NCBI GenBank assembly: GCA_029959085.1 | Contig: JARWIR010000010.1 | Coordinates: 18,745,001-18,809,000 of the forward strand | Direction of reading: 5' to 3' | DNA length: 64,000 nt | From: Nemophila menziesii | Taxonomy: Eukaryota > Streptophyta > Magnoliopsida > Boraginales > Hydrophyllaceae | Shown here: piece after piece, positions 36,540-47,790 of the stretch | How the letters are laid out: every line of letters begins with the position of its first letter | Numbering within the stretch: position 1 is the first letter of the stretch | Position numbers and translations under genes: made by a program | Notes under the pieces: generated by a model | The model's input: the letters and a program-made list of their open reading frames with translations, nothing else | Databases searched by the model: none | Told to the model about the DNA's origin: nothing

Positions 36540-37960
36540 CTATCCCGTGCTGCATCCTTGGAAAAAGTAGGAAACGACACAACTAGTGGTTATTATATGA
36601 ATTTAATTAACAACTTCGTAGAATCTAATAACCTATCTGGAATCCCCTCAAAGAAGTTCTAGAATCGTAGGGTGAGGTATTGTTAGATCTGGGTATAAAT
36701 TGAAAAACCTTACAAAATCTCTTTCTCTTCTTAGACCCGTAGATAACTCTTTATACAAAAATCCATATCTCTAAGATTATGGATATTTTAAAAAATTCTC
36801 TAATCTTCCTTGCTCTTAGGAAAACTGGGATGAATGCGCTTTCTACTCAAAAAACACTAGAGGATTTTTGCCTTAAGGAAGAGACCTATTGCGACCAGAG
36901 AACCTGAAATAACTGGCTTAAACTAGGGGATCATAATACAACATATTTTCAAGCAGTAACCGAAGACAGACGTGTTCATAACAATATACTTAGGCTTAAA
37001 TTGTCATATATAAATTGGTCTGATAACCTTGAAGAAATTAGGTCATAAATTGTTGATCTTTTTTCTAACATATTCTCACCAGTCATAGATAGGACTTTTC
37101 TAATATCCTTAGTTTTGTCCCTCTCAAAGTTAAAGGGAAAATGGATTTGGATCTCATTAAACTTGTAACCATGGACTAAGTAAAAATTGCAGTTTGGAGG
37201 ATAAACCCACATAAAGCCCCTCTCTAGATGTCTTTGCGAGTTTTTTATATAGAACAAATTAGGATATGATAAATTTAAAGTTCTTATGGTTATTTAAGAC
37301 CTCTTTATGAACAATAGAGATCTCAGCTCTCTAAATCACACAATTATTACTTTCATTCCTAAACAAAAAACCCAAAAAAATGTGGGACAACTAAGACATA
37401 TAAGTGTTGGTAACTTCATATATAAGGTTATAGCCGGGAATATTTCTGCTCGGCTAAAACCTTTAATGAATAATTGTGTACATGAAGCACATTTTGCGTT
37501 CATCACATGACAGTCTATTCACGACAACATTATTTTAGCTAATGAGGTGTTACACCACCTTTAAAATAGAAGGGAATCAAAACTTTACCATACTTCTATT
37601 ATGCACACATTTCGAAGGCCTATGAGAGAGTGAAATGGGATCTTCTTGAAGCTCTACTCCTCAAAATTGGTTGTCATGATAATTTTGTTAAGTGGATTAT
37701 GATCTGTGTGAGAAATGTCACATGTGAAGTCCCAGTGAATGGGGTTTCTTACCCTATATCTATACCATCTAGAGGACTTCGTCAAGGAGACCCCCCCTCT
37801 CCCTAGTCTGTTTTATTTTGTCACTAATGCCTACTCCTTAATCATTCAAGCTAAAGAGTAAAGTGGCCTTCTTAAAATATTCTGAATAGGCAAAAACTCT
37901 TCTATAGTTTCTCATATGCTATTATCTCCTAAGTCAATATCCATCATTAGACATCAAATA
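36540..37960 (+). pseudogene. LINE endonuclease-RT relic with deletions
   Basis: Fragments in changing frames read EKVGNDTTSGYYMNLINNF (endonuclease end), LGDHNTTYFQAVTEDRRVHN (linker before the polymerase), then at 37307-37510 a reverse-transcriptase piece with HTIITFIPKQ and LKPLMNNCVHEAHFAFI. Finally it reads RGLRQGDPPSPSLF near 37775. The active-site [FY]xDD block is missing, so this is a dead copy. Confidence 0.7.
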
Positions 37961-38099
37961 TCCAGCAAAGGGATGAGAAATTCGTTTCGGAGAAGGAAGA
38001 GAAGAAGAGGAGGAGGGTTTCCATCCAATTCTACCATTCTCCACCATCTCATATTCGAATTCCTTAGTTCTTTAGGCTAATTTTATTTGTTTTACATTT

Positions 38100-39091
38100 T
38101 AAACATGATTTTGGTATTAATTTTCACTAATTTCCAGTTTACCTTTATGAGATAAACCTCTTATGCTTGAGGCTTGCAATGGATATGAACCCTAATTGAT
38201 TATTTTATATGTTATTTGTATTTGGGATAGTTCATTATTGAAATGAATTGAGCATTAATTTCCATTGATTATATAAATTTCTTATCTCCTATTCATGCCT
38301 TAATCACGTGTTGGATAGTATTAAACTTTTGGTTAACACCTAGGATGAGGGGTTAGATTTCATAATTAATATATAAGCATCTAGTGTGCGGTAGTGAACC
38401 ATGAGGTTTTTTTAGCTAGATAGTCAATAGAGTTAAAACTTTAATCATCCAAAAACATATTAGGGTCACCGGGGAGGGGCCTCTAGTGAAGGAGGATTGA
38501 TATCTAAGCTACCCGGGAGGGAGTTAAAGAGACTTTTGAGTTTTGGTTAATGTGAAACACCAAATTTGCCCTTATATCAAATAACAATTAAATAGTTAAT
38601 TAGGAGGTTAACCTGTAAGAATTAAGCATACTTATCATCCCTTCTTGTATTTTAGCATTTTAATTATTTGTCTTTAGTTAATTATTTATCTTATCTGCAA
38701 ATTTAGTCCTTTAAACAAAAAGAACAAATATTATTTATATTATTGTCATTTAACTTACGTCTATACATTATTTTACTCTTGTGAAACACATTATTGTAAC
38801 TTTGATAGTCCCTGTGGAGGCGATAAACCCTTGTAACACATCTTTATTACTTGTCAACGATTTGTACACTTGCGGGGAGTCACCCTCTCTAGTGTTGATT
38901 TTATATCACACGCTTCAGAGACGACAAGAAATCAAAATTTCAGTAAAAAGTTGTAAACCCCCTTTAATTCTTCAAACCTGATTGATGATCCTTAGACTAA
39001 ACTAAACACACAAAATTTCTAGCAAATGGATATTCCCATTTCACCAAGGGATTAATCAAAGAACTGGCGAGAACTTGACTCTCATAGGAAA
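38100..39091 (+). repeat. LTR-like block A, paralogous to 58985-60196
   Basis: Long shared phrases with 58985-60196 include CTTATGCTTGAGGCTTGCAA, GCCTTAATCACGTGTTGGAT, CATATTAGGGTCAC and AGCTACCCGGGAGGGAGTTA. Both copies then diverge after CTCATAGGAAAA (39091 and 60196). The composition and the run AACTTTGATAGTCCCTGTGG resemble gypsy LTR 3' sequence, but clean LTR ends were not found. Confidence 0.65.
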
Positions 39092-39221
39092 AGCAATCAT
39101 GGTCATAAGTACAACCCAGACTCTTCCAACCAATCTGATGAAACTTTAACTTTAATTGTTTGCTGACGCAGAGAATACAACTATGTATAACTCAATACTC
39201 TTTAGGACACTTGGCACATTG

Positions 39222-39680
39222 ATTAACCAACATTAACCTGAGATACAAAACTACCTGAATTTCTTTGAACAACCCACGTATCAACTCAAATTCATTCCAA
39301 AGAATAAATGCATTGTGTAGTATCCTTCGATTCCTAATTACAATTCTTATTCAATTTTTTAACTAATCAATTGTTACAAAAAACAGATCCCCTGTCAGTG
39401 AGGAATCGAGAGAGAAGAACATAAGAGGAAGAAAGAGTTCTCTCTTCAACAAACAAGAAAACTTTAATTACAAAGAAGATAAGAGACAAAGATAAAATTT
39501 TAAGATAGAAGAGCGAAGAGTTTTTTAAGAAATAAAGTCCATTTTTACTTCATTAATTCTTGTTTTACATTGTTCTACATAATTAAAATGAGAGTTAATG
39601 CTACTACAAAATATATCTATAATATTATACAAACTGAAAAAAGTATGTACTTCTAAAAAATTTCTAAACTACTACGAATG

Positions 39681-39690
<10 letters not shown>
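39222..39690 (+). repeat. Direct repeat copy 1 (partner 41098-41566)
   Basis: About 470 bp from TTAACCAACATTAACCTG to the beginning of an AT microsatellite, repeated 1876 bp downstream with scattered differences. Shared phrases include GTGTAGTATCCTTC, CAGTGAGGAA and GAGTTAATGCTACTACAAAA. No coding sequence. Confidence 0.8.

Positions 39691-39774
<84 letters not shown>
39683..39774. repeat. (AT)n-(GT)n compound microsatellite
   Basis: Uninterrupted AT dinucleotides to about 39751, then GT dinucleotides to about 39774. Two further AT arrays lie at 41025-41062 and 41561-41596. Confidence 0.95.
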
Positions 39775-39775
<1 letters not shown>

Positions 39776-40064
39776 AGATATTAACCTATATAGTCCTAGA
39801 ACCCAATATCCCACCCCTATCAAGTCCCACCCCTCATTTCCCCCCCTATAGAGTCCTGCGTTAGATTTTATATACCATCACTACCCCTCATTAGAATATA
39901 TCAATATCAAGCTATCCCTTATTTTTAGCTAGTAACTGATTCCCTTTTAATAGCTGATATCTTAAATCCCATGAATCATGCTTTTATTATAGTAAATTTG
40001 TTATACCTTTTAACAAAATCATTCTACAAGCAAGACCACCGATATCTTCTCCAACAATACACCA

Positions 40065-40330
40065 TCATCGTTCTTCCATTTTTGACAGTAAGGTATGTTC
40101 CATTATTTTTCTGATTTTTTTGCTCATCTCCGCCACGCCAGTGATGTGCTGCTTCCCGTTCCATTCCACCTTCCTCACGATCCGCTTCTCCAGCTCCTCC
40201 CGAACAGCTGCTCCAGCTCCCTCAAGCTCGGCTACTCCTCCAGGTGTTTGCGTTGCAGCGTCTCCAAGCTCTTGATCCGCTGCTTCGCCAGGTCTGTTCA
40301 TCACAGCTCTACCAGGAACCCTTGCTGTAG
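40065..40330 (-). pseudogene. GC-rich decayed exon-like segment, unrecognised
   Basis: A CpG-rich island in AT-rich DNA. One minus frame reads EELEKRIVRKVEWNGKQHI; an overlapping frame reads TDLAKQRIKSLETLQRKHLE, so together they look like a coiled-coil protein with a frameshift. The opposite strand is also open but less protein-like. No start, splice site or family assignment. Confidence 0.35.
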
Positions 40331-40508
40331 CAGCTCTACGGAGGTAAGAGATGGCAGAGAGCAGGTGGGGGTGTCACGAAATAATGCAGCATCCGAGACT
40401 TTGTATGGTGGAGAAGTGTTGTTGGTGGGGTGGTGCGAGGTGGTGGTGGTGGTTTGTTGGTGGTGGAGAAGTGTTGTTGGTGGGGTTGAAAACACTGCAC
40501 ATTTCTGA

Positions 40509-40745
40509 TAGGTTACGCGTGGAATATCAGCGGTGTGTTAGTTAGTATCGGTGGTTTGTACTGATGGGTTACGTGTGGACACACTGCACATTTCTGATGG
40601 GTTACGTGTGGAATATCGATGGTGTGCTAGTTAATATCGATGGGTTGTAAATACTAGTGTTTTGGACTGTATGAAAAACAGACGGGTTATGTGTGGGATA
40701 TCGATGGTGTGCTAGTTAATATCGATGGGTTGTAAATACTGGTGT
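40509..40745 (+). repeat. Three-copy tandem repeat, about 85-90 bp unit
   Basis: Copies begin near 40509, 40600 and 40684. Each carries GGGTTACGTGTGGAATATCG followed by GTGTGCTAGTTAATATCGATGGGTTGTAAATACT or a variant. The last two are nearly identical, and the first is more diverged. Confidence 0.8.
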
Positions 40746-41020
40746 TATTTTGTGCTTTAATTTAATGTATTTGGCTTTAATTTATTAAAGATATATAATA
40801 AGTGATTTTCTATTAGTTTATTTGTTTTATTTTGTGTTTTAATTTAATATATTTGGCAATTATTTCCTTTTTTTATATTAATTGATTGGTTGCATATAAT
40901 TAGGAAATTAGTTTTGGTAAGTCAAAAGATATTAATGGAGCAGAATGGCGATTTCGACTTTTGGGGTGGGTTGGACCTGATGGGCAACTGACAATAGTCT
41001 GTGGACTTCATGAGTAAATC

Positions 41021-41024
<4 letters not shown>

Positions 41025-41062
<38 letters not shown>
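41025..41062. repeat. (AT)n microsatellite
   Basis: Pure TA/AT run between the tandem-repeat region and direct repeat copy 2. Confidence 0.95.
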
Positions 41063-41066
<4 letters not shown>

Positions 41067-41097
41067 TGAAGAAATTTAGTTTACATAGTTTATAAAC

Positions 41098-41558
41098 TTA
41101 ACCAACATTAACTTGGGATATAAAACTACCCTGACTTCTTTGAACAACCCACATATCAACTCAAATTCAATCCAAAGAATAACTGCATTGTGTAGTATCC
41201 TTCAATTCCTTATTACAATTCTTGTTCAAGTTTTTAACTAATCAATTGTCACAAAAAACAGATCCCTTGTCAGTGAGGAAACAAGAGAGAAGGAAAGAAG
41301 AGGAAGACAGATTTCTCCCTTCAACAAACAAGAAAACTTTATAATTACAAAGAAGATTAGAGACAAAGATAAAATTTTAAGATAGAAGAGCAAAGAGTAT
41401 TTAAAGAAATAAAACTCATTTTTACTTCATTAATTCTTGTTTTACATTGTTCTACATAATTAAAATGAGAGTTAATGCTACTACAAAATATATCTATAAT
41501 ATTATCCAAACTGCAAAGAGTATGTACTTCTAAAAAAATGTCTACACTACTATGAATG

Positions 41559-41566
<8 letters not shown>
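41098..41566 (+). repeat. Direct repeat copy 2 (partner 39222-39690)
   Basis: Second copy of the 470-bp repeat, also ending at an AT microsatellite (41561-41596), which in turn borders the right arm of the inverted duplication. Confidence 0.8.
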
Positions 41567-41596
<30 letters not shown>

Positions 41597-41598
<2 letters not shown>

Positions 41599-42732
41599 GA
41601 GCATGCGTAGGATCTCAACCAACTTGAGGTTAATCAGTTTGATGTTGTAATTCTCCATGAATAGTGAATACCAATGGTCATCTTCATCCGTTTTGACCTC
41701 CAAACTTGTAAAAATATTAGATACATTATACTCTCGAGTGTAATGACAAAATTATATAGTCCTGGGTGGAAAGATCAGGTAGTTTAAGATGGTCTTCCAA
41801 ACATGTTCCAAATTTTGATTGTGACAAAGGTGTTCTTGTAATCTTTCATCTATCTAATGTAAAGTGTTACAGTGTGAGAATTTTACATTTATATCACCTA
41901 AAGAAACTCGACTTTCATATTTATCTTATTCATTGTATATTGTAGTTTTTTTTTTCGAATTGTATATTGTAGTTCATGTTCACTAACAGATTCATCATTC
42001 TGACATAAATTTATGGGTTTTTAACAATTTGTCAAGAAAGAAAAGGTTCCTCAAAATCTTGTGGTACAACCATGTATTTTAGAGAAAATAGAGGATTTAA
42101 ATTTGTTTTAATTGAAGTTCTATCACAACAAAGGAGGATCCACATGCAAGATATAGAGGGGGAAAGGGGGGAGGAGTGTCCATGGGTATCTCTGATTTTT
42201 TTTTTTTTTTTAAAAAAGTTTTCATAACAAAACATATATTGCTAGCTTACGATCCAACTCAAATTTTTAAATCTTCATTTCAATTTCTCTCTAGCCTTTA
42301 AAATTTATCTTATTGAGTTTTGATTTATTTTATGTTCATCTATATTTTCTTTTGTATAATAAATAAGACGATGAACCAAAACATCCTCTAACCAATAATC
42401 CAATCAAAATTAATGACCCAATATATCACCTAATCAAAATTAATGATCCAATATACCTTATGCACCCTCATTATGTTTTTATTAATATCAAACTTTTTTA
42501 TTATTACAATTCCATGTATCTTTACCTTTCAAATTCAGATCCCGTAAACCATCATCAAAGAACCAATATAGAGCTTAGTAGATGTTTCTAACTCTAAGGT
42601 CGTGTCTCGGCCTCAAATGGTCGTGACAAAGCTTAGTATATATATATATTTCTGTATTTGATGTAGAGTTTCTCAAAAGAATATCCAAACATTTTAGAAA
42701 AAAGGCGAAGCAACAAGAGGGGTAAAAAAACC
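41597..42732 (-). repeat. Right arm of the 1.15-kb inverted duplication
   Basis: Reverse complement of 32039-33216. It stops at 42732, exactly where the copia LTR starts (TGTTGATA at 42733), so the arm may originally have been longer on that side. Its other end borders an AT microsatellite. Confidence 0.85.
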
Positions 42733-43387
42733 TGTTGATATTTGGTAAAGTCAAAATGTTTGGTCAAATGATCCAGTTGGCATCTTATGTGGCTATACAC
42801 TTCAGCAAGTGATATGGGCTACTTATCGGGTTATAACGTGCACCGCCTTACTTATGAGACTTAATCTCACGCGTTGATCAAATACCACTTTGGACGGCTC
42901 AGATTAAAACCCTTGATGGGTCATATAAAAGACCCAAGTCTTCAGACTTGGTCATAATCTCACCCTCTCGTCTTTGACTCTTCGCTCTCTTCTCTCTCTT
43001 GTTCTTCAGATATTGTTAGGGTTTTGTAAACATTATCAATCTATCATATAAGATTGATAATTAGAGTAGTTGTAATCAAGTGTAATACTTGTAGATTGAG
43101 TAGCTGTTCTCGATTGATCTTAGGGTTTCACGCTGAAACTCTTGTGGTGTTCTATTCTTGTAAACCTTGTAATCTGAAGTTGTAACCGTGTTCATATAGT
43201 AAGCGAAGCATCATCTGAGGGTGGCTTCAACGTGGATGTAGGCATATTGCTGAACCACGATATATCCTTGTGTTCTTTAATTTCTGCATTTATCTTTTTC
43301 TGGGTTTGATTTGTGTTTTCAACCATAGATCCATTTGATCTATTTTCGCCAAAGATTCATTACGTTTTACTAAGTGATTTTACAACA
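42733..43387 (+). repeat. 5' LTR of truncated copia (655 bp)
   Basis: Begins TGTTGATATTTGGTAAAG and ends TTTTACAACA. A TATA-like GGTCATATAAAAGACCC is at about 42917-42933. It ends one base before the primer binding site. Confidence 0.85.
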
Positions 43388-43388
43388 G

Positions 43389-43400
43389 TGGTATCAGAGC
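43389..43400 (+). other. tRNA-iMet primer binding site
   Basis: TGGTATCAGAGC, the standard plant copia primer site, one base after the LTR. Confidence 0.93.
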
Positions 43401-43673
43401 TTTGTTCGGTTGATCTTTAAAAACGTTTTAAGAAAAGATTTGTTACTAATCTTTACAGATCTGTGTTTTGGCGTGTTAAATTTTCTGAAAATCTTTTCTC
43501 AACAATACAATTTCTTAATCTTGTATTGTAACTCACAGATCTAAAATCTTTAGGGTTTTCCGAAAACTTAAAATCATTGAATAATTTTTCCTAGGGTTTT
43601 TCGGTTTTAATTAACCCTAATAGTGTGTTGCATGTGTTGTTTCTATTTGTTTCTTAAATACAGAAGTTAAGGA

Positions 43674-45794
43674 ATGGCAACAACACGGCTTGAAATATCT
43701 GTATTTGATGGAAAAGGCGATTTCAGTGTATGGAAGAAGATAATGCGAGTATTACTTTCACATAACAAGGTCATAAATGCTCTCGAGCCTGATCTTGAAA
43801 AATGGTCCGAAGAATCTTTGAAAAGAACAAACAAAATAAGAGAAGAAGCTTATAATCTCCTATTCCTAAACCTATCTGATAATGTTATACGAAAAGTAGA
43901 TGGAGCAGATACTGCACTTGACTTATGGGGTAAGCTTGAATCTCTGTACTCTTCTCAATCTGCTCCTAATCTTGCTTTCTTGAAAGGAAATTTGTTTTCG
44001 TATAAAATGGATTTTTCTAAAACAATTGATGAAAATGTTGATGAGTTTTTAAAACTTAATCTTGTCCTTAAAGGTTCTGATATGGCTTTAGATGAGACCT
44101 CTAAATGCATGATCCTTTTGAATGCTATTCCTGACTCTTATCAAGTTGTTAAAGATGCGTTTCAATATTCTACTGCTATTCCTACATTTGATCAAATTGT
44201 TGCCTCTCTGAAAACTAGGGAACTTGAGTTAAAGAATATTAAACGTATTGGAAATAATTTGTTTGTGAATCATAAGACTGATAACCATGAGTATGTTAAG
44301 AACAATAAGAACAAGAAAAAATATAAGGGAAATAAGAATAAGGAAACTCGTAAATGTTATCATTGTGGTAAACCAGGCCATATTAAGAAAAATTGTTATG
44401 CGCTTAAGAACAAGAATAACAATAATAATATTGAAACCAATATTGCATGTATGCCCCATAAGATTGATGATACTTGTGAGGTCCTTAATGTTTCAGACAT
44501 TGCTTGTAAGTCTAATTGGATTTTAGATTCTGGTTGTACATTTCACATGAGTCCTAATAAAGATTGGTTTGTGGATTTGATTGAAACTAATGTTGAAACT
44601 GTGTATATGGGTAATAATAATACATGTCAGGTAGCTGGTATTGGTAAAATAAATTTGAGACTTAATAATGGTAAAAATGTGACCCTTACTGATGTTAGAT
44701 GGATTCCTGATCTAAAAAGAAACCTTATCTCTTTAGGTGTTTTAGATGACTTGGGTTGTGTTTATAAAGTTTCAAATGGTGTTATAAATGTGTTTAAAAA
44801 TGATAAACTTGTTCTATGTGGAAAGAAAATATCTGGCCTATACATTCTTGATGGTATGTGTATTGAAAATGATATGAATTTTGTTAGTACTAACCTTGAT
44901 AATGCAGCTACTGTTAAGTGGCATTTAAGACTTGGCCATATGAGCCAACTAGGCTTGAATGTACTAAGTAAGGATGGAATGTTTGGTAAGGATACTATCA
45001 CTAATCTCTCATTTTGCGAGCCTTGTGTGTTAGCTAAGCAACATAGAATGAAATTTAATGTGGGTGTTCATATGTCTAAATCAATACTTGAATATATACA
45101 TGCTGATTTGTGGGGTCCTGATAAGTATGAAACACATGGGGGTAGAAAATACTTCTTGTCCCTTGTAGATGATTATTCTAGGCGTGTTTGGACTTTTTTG
45201 TTGAAAAATAAAAGTGATACTTTTGAAACAATAAAAGATTGGCTTATCTTGTATGAAAACCAAACTGGAAAGCATGTTAAAACTTTTAGAACTGATAATG
45301 GCCTTGAATTTTGTAATGAAGAATTTGATAATTTTTGTAAATTGCGAGGCATATTAAGACATAGAACTGTTAGAAAAACACCACAACAAAATGGTGTAGC
45401 TGAAAGAATGAATAGAACTTCAAGAATGAATCCCCAATCCTCCTTTTCTCTCTCATCAACCCAACCCACCTCCCCCTCCCCCTCCCCCTCCCGTCGAGCT
45501 CCCCTTTCTCTTCTCTTGATATTGAGCAACCGGCACCACCACCACCGATTCCACCACCCCCTACAATCAGATCCACCCAACCCCAACCAAACAACCCACC
45601 AGCCCCCCCAACAATCAGACCCACCCATGAACCCACCACCATCGAATCCGCCCCCCATCTGCCCAATCCACCGCCATCGAACCAACCACCGCCATCGACA
45701 TCAATCCCACCACCATCGACATCAATCCAGTAACCGAACCACCACCATCAACATCAATCCCACCACCACCATCATCATCATTCGAACCCAGTAA
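43674..45794 (+). pseudogene. Copia gag-protease-integrase, truncated and fused to unrelated ORF
   Basis: A 706-residue open frame from the ATG at 43674. The first about 583 residues are copia: gag, zinc knuckle CYHCGKPGHIKKNC (residues 228-241), protease LDSGCT (Asp285), pre-integrase WHLRLGHMS, and integrase with HADLWGP, RTDNGLEF and TPQQNGVAERMN, holding the D, D and E residues. From about 45420 the frame runs on into Ser/Pro- and His-rich repeats that belong to the adjoining simple-sequence region, not to copia. The lack of stops in the copia part suggests recent insertion or recent truncation. Confidence 0.88.
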
Positions 45795-46592
45795 CCACCG
45801 CCATCGACATCAATCCCACCACCATCATCATCATTCGAACCCAGTAATCACCATCATCATCAATCTAATTATTCAGTAACCGATCCACCATCATCATCAA
45901 TCCCACCACCAGCATCATCAATCCCACCACCAGCATCATCATCATCAAGAACCGTGTGCAGCAGCAAAAACATTATGGGTGCAGCGGATGTGTCCAGCCC
46001 ATTGAAGCCCAAGAGGTGATTTCCGGTGGTTTCGGTGGTGAGCAGTGGGCAAAGAACCGTGTTTCAGATTGAAGGTCCAGCCCATTGAAGGCCAATTCCT
46101 TAATGGGTCCAGAACATGAACCCCAATCCTTTAATGGGTCCAGACCATGAACCCAAATCCTTTAATGGGTCCAGACCGTGTTTCAGTTGAGTTTGCAAAT
46201 CGCTTCCCCCCATCGGCAGTGATTCACCTCTGTACAGCCCATTACCACCTCTGTACAGCCCGTTATGGGTCCAGCAATCCGTGATGATATTTGTGTTAAA
46301 AAACTTGGTTCTTGTTCTTGTTTTGTTGTTTTGTTGGCTGAGAATTTTTTGTTTACTGATTTGGGTTTTTGTTTACTGATTCATGTACTGATTAATGCTA
46401 GCTGATTCAATCTTGTTCATAATTTGGTAAAATGCAGTGAATGATTAATCCAGTTGATTGTTGGTAAACAATGAGTTGTTTGTAAATTAATTTGATAAAT
46501 GCAGTGAATGCTTGATTCATGGTAATTGTGTTACTTTGGCTAAATTTATGTTGAGAGTCATTATGGGTGCAGTCCATGGTAAATGTGTGATG
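45419..46592. other. Simple-sequence region, no gene
   Basis: CCCTCC runs near 45470, then CCACCACCATC / ATCATCATC trinucleotide arrays to about 45950 with repeated GACATCAATCCCACCACC. After that comes a stretch where TTTAATGGGTCCAGA and AGCCCATT recur (about 46015-46275). Long frames here are low-complexity artefacts. Confidence 0.6.
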
Positions 46593-46700
46593 TCTTTTTG
46601 TTTGGTTAAATAGAGTATGGGTGCAGCCCCATCGAGCAATAAGCAATCTTTTTGTTTGGTTAAATAGAATATGGGTGCAGCCCCATCGAGTAATAAACAA
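46593..46700 (+). repeat. 54-bp tandem duplication
   Basis: Two copies, starting at 46593 and 46647, of TCTTTTTGTTTGGTTAAATA followed by GGGTGCAGCCCCATCGAG. The copies differ at a few positions. Confidence 0.85.
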
Positions 46701-46916
46701 GACGGGTCTGTACCTGTATGGGAGTTGAATTACTAAAATATGCAAGTTAAAAACTGCTGTGGAAAACGTCACGGGTCCGTACCCATAACGGGGAAAGGGT
46801 AAAAAAGACAAGAACCTAACCAGAAAGTTAGAAAATGGCATTAAAAAATAACTTTTCCTAACTAGGATGTATAATATAAAGTTCTTGAAAAGTAGGCTTT
46901 AGAATGTAATTTCCTC

Positions 46917-47404
46917 ACTTCATTTCCACCTTATCAAACACAATGATTTGAATCAAAATCTTTATCAGATAACAAACCATTAATAAGAATTTCAATTCTT
47001 TTAGCACCCATTCTTGGTTTCAACGTACTAATATTCCCAATTACACTATCATTTAAATTCCAACTCCCTGTAACAAATCCATCTTCTTTTCTCCCTAACA
47101 ATTCAGAATCAATTTTATCAAGAACAGCTTCATCTTTACCAAATTTTCTCGCAAATGGAGCATTACTATCCACCATTCTTTGATTGATTCATTGGATGGT
47201 ATAATGCTTTTAATGCTCTTTTTAAGCTTAATCCATCACCACTTGAGCCTGAGATTAAGTAAGCTAATCTTGGTAAGTTTGAAGTAGGGTGTGTTGGGAT
47301 TATATGAAGTTTTGATTCCACAAAGTTTGGAATTACTTGAGGTTTGATTCGGTTATGGTGAAATGGGTATGCAGCTAAAATTGTGAAGATTATGAGGAAT
47401 GATA
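46917..47404 (-). pseudogene. GT14 glycosyltransferase pseudogene with internal deletion
   Basis: A near-identical copy of parts of the gene at 61393-62839. On the minus strand, 47404-47179 matches part of exon 1 (62765-62551), and 47176-46917 matches the 3' part of exon 4 with its flank. About 0.9 kb between these (end of exon 1, exons 2 and 3, start of exon 4) is missing. The join lies in TTTGATTGATTC, where both parents carry TTGAT, as expected for a microhomology-mediated deletion. Its N-terminal coding end is cut at 47404, where QRT3 upstream DNA begins. It cannot make a functional enzyme. Confidence 0.92.
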
Positions 47405-47790
47405 ATTGACATACCTCATTAGCCTTTAATCATTTATGTCATGATCAATCCAAAAAGTAGTGTAAAGTACGAAGTTGGTAAGGCTTAGAGTGCACTTCTC
47501 AGTAACTATGAATTAAAAGATTAAATCTTACCCAAATTATATATATTCTCATAATATAAACAGAAAAGTATGAAGTTGGTAACAACTTTTCTTTAAATAC
47601 AACGTAATACAAAAACAAAACAAACATCAAAAGGGGGCCTCGTTTCTCAATATAGGTGATACTTGTATGATCTAATATCTTATAACATTTAACCATTTTT
47701 TTCAAACCCTTCAACATTGCATGTATATATATATGTATGTATAAATTGCTTTCATGATCATAAAGTGAAGAGGAAAAAAGAGAAATAGAT
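47405..47790 (+). promoter_or_regulatory. Upstream region of the QRT3-like gene
   Basis: The stretch is duplicated almost base for base at 56833-57246 before the partial QRT3 copy. TATA-like sequences are at about 47722-47734 (TATATATATATG) and 47739-47747 (GTATAAATT). The second copy carries an extra insert of about 30 bp with ACACACATATATG in the TATA area. Because of the GT14 fusion at 47404, less than 400 bp of ancestral upstream DNA remains here. Confidence 0.6.

Larger units (their letters stand above)
42733..45418 (+). mobile_element. Truncated Ty1/copia element (5' LTR to mid-integrase)
   Basis: 5' LTR 42733-43387, perfect tRNA-iMet primer site TGGTATCAGAGC at 43389-43400, then gag-protease-integrase in one uninterrupted frame from 43674. 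Similarity to copia ends just after the catalytic Glu of integrase (VAERMNRT), and neither reverse transcriptase nor a 3' LTR follows. The break joins it to unrelated simple-repeat DNA. Confidence 0.88.

Noticed and set aside
39598..39864. ORF with a long Tyr-Ile repeat and Cys-Val run
   Set aside because: It is simply a translation of the (AT)n-(GT)n microsatellite.
45173..45685. Gly/Trp-rich minus-strand ORF
   Set aside because: It is the reverse strand of copia integrase and CCACC/CCCTCC repeats; the composition is that of low-complexity DNA.
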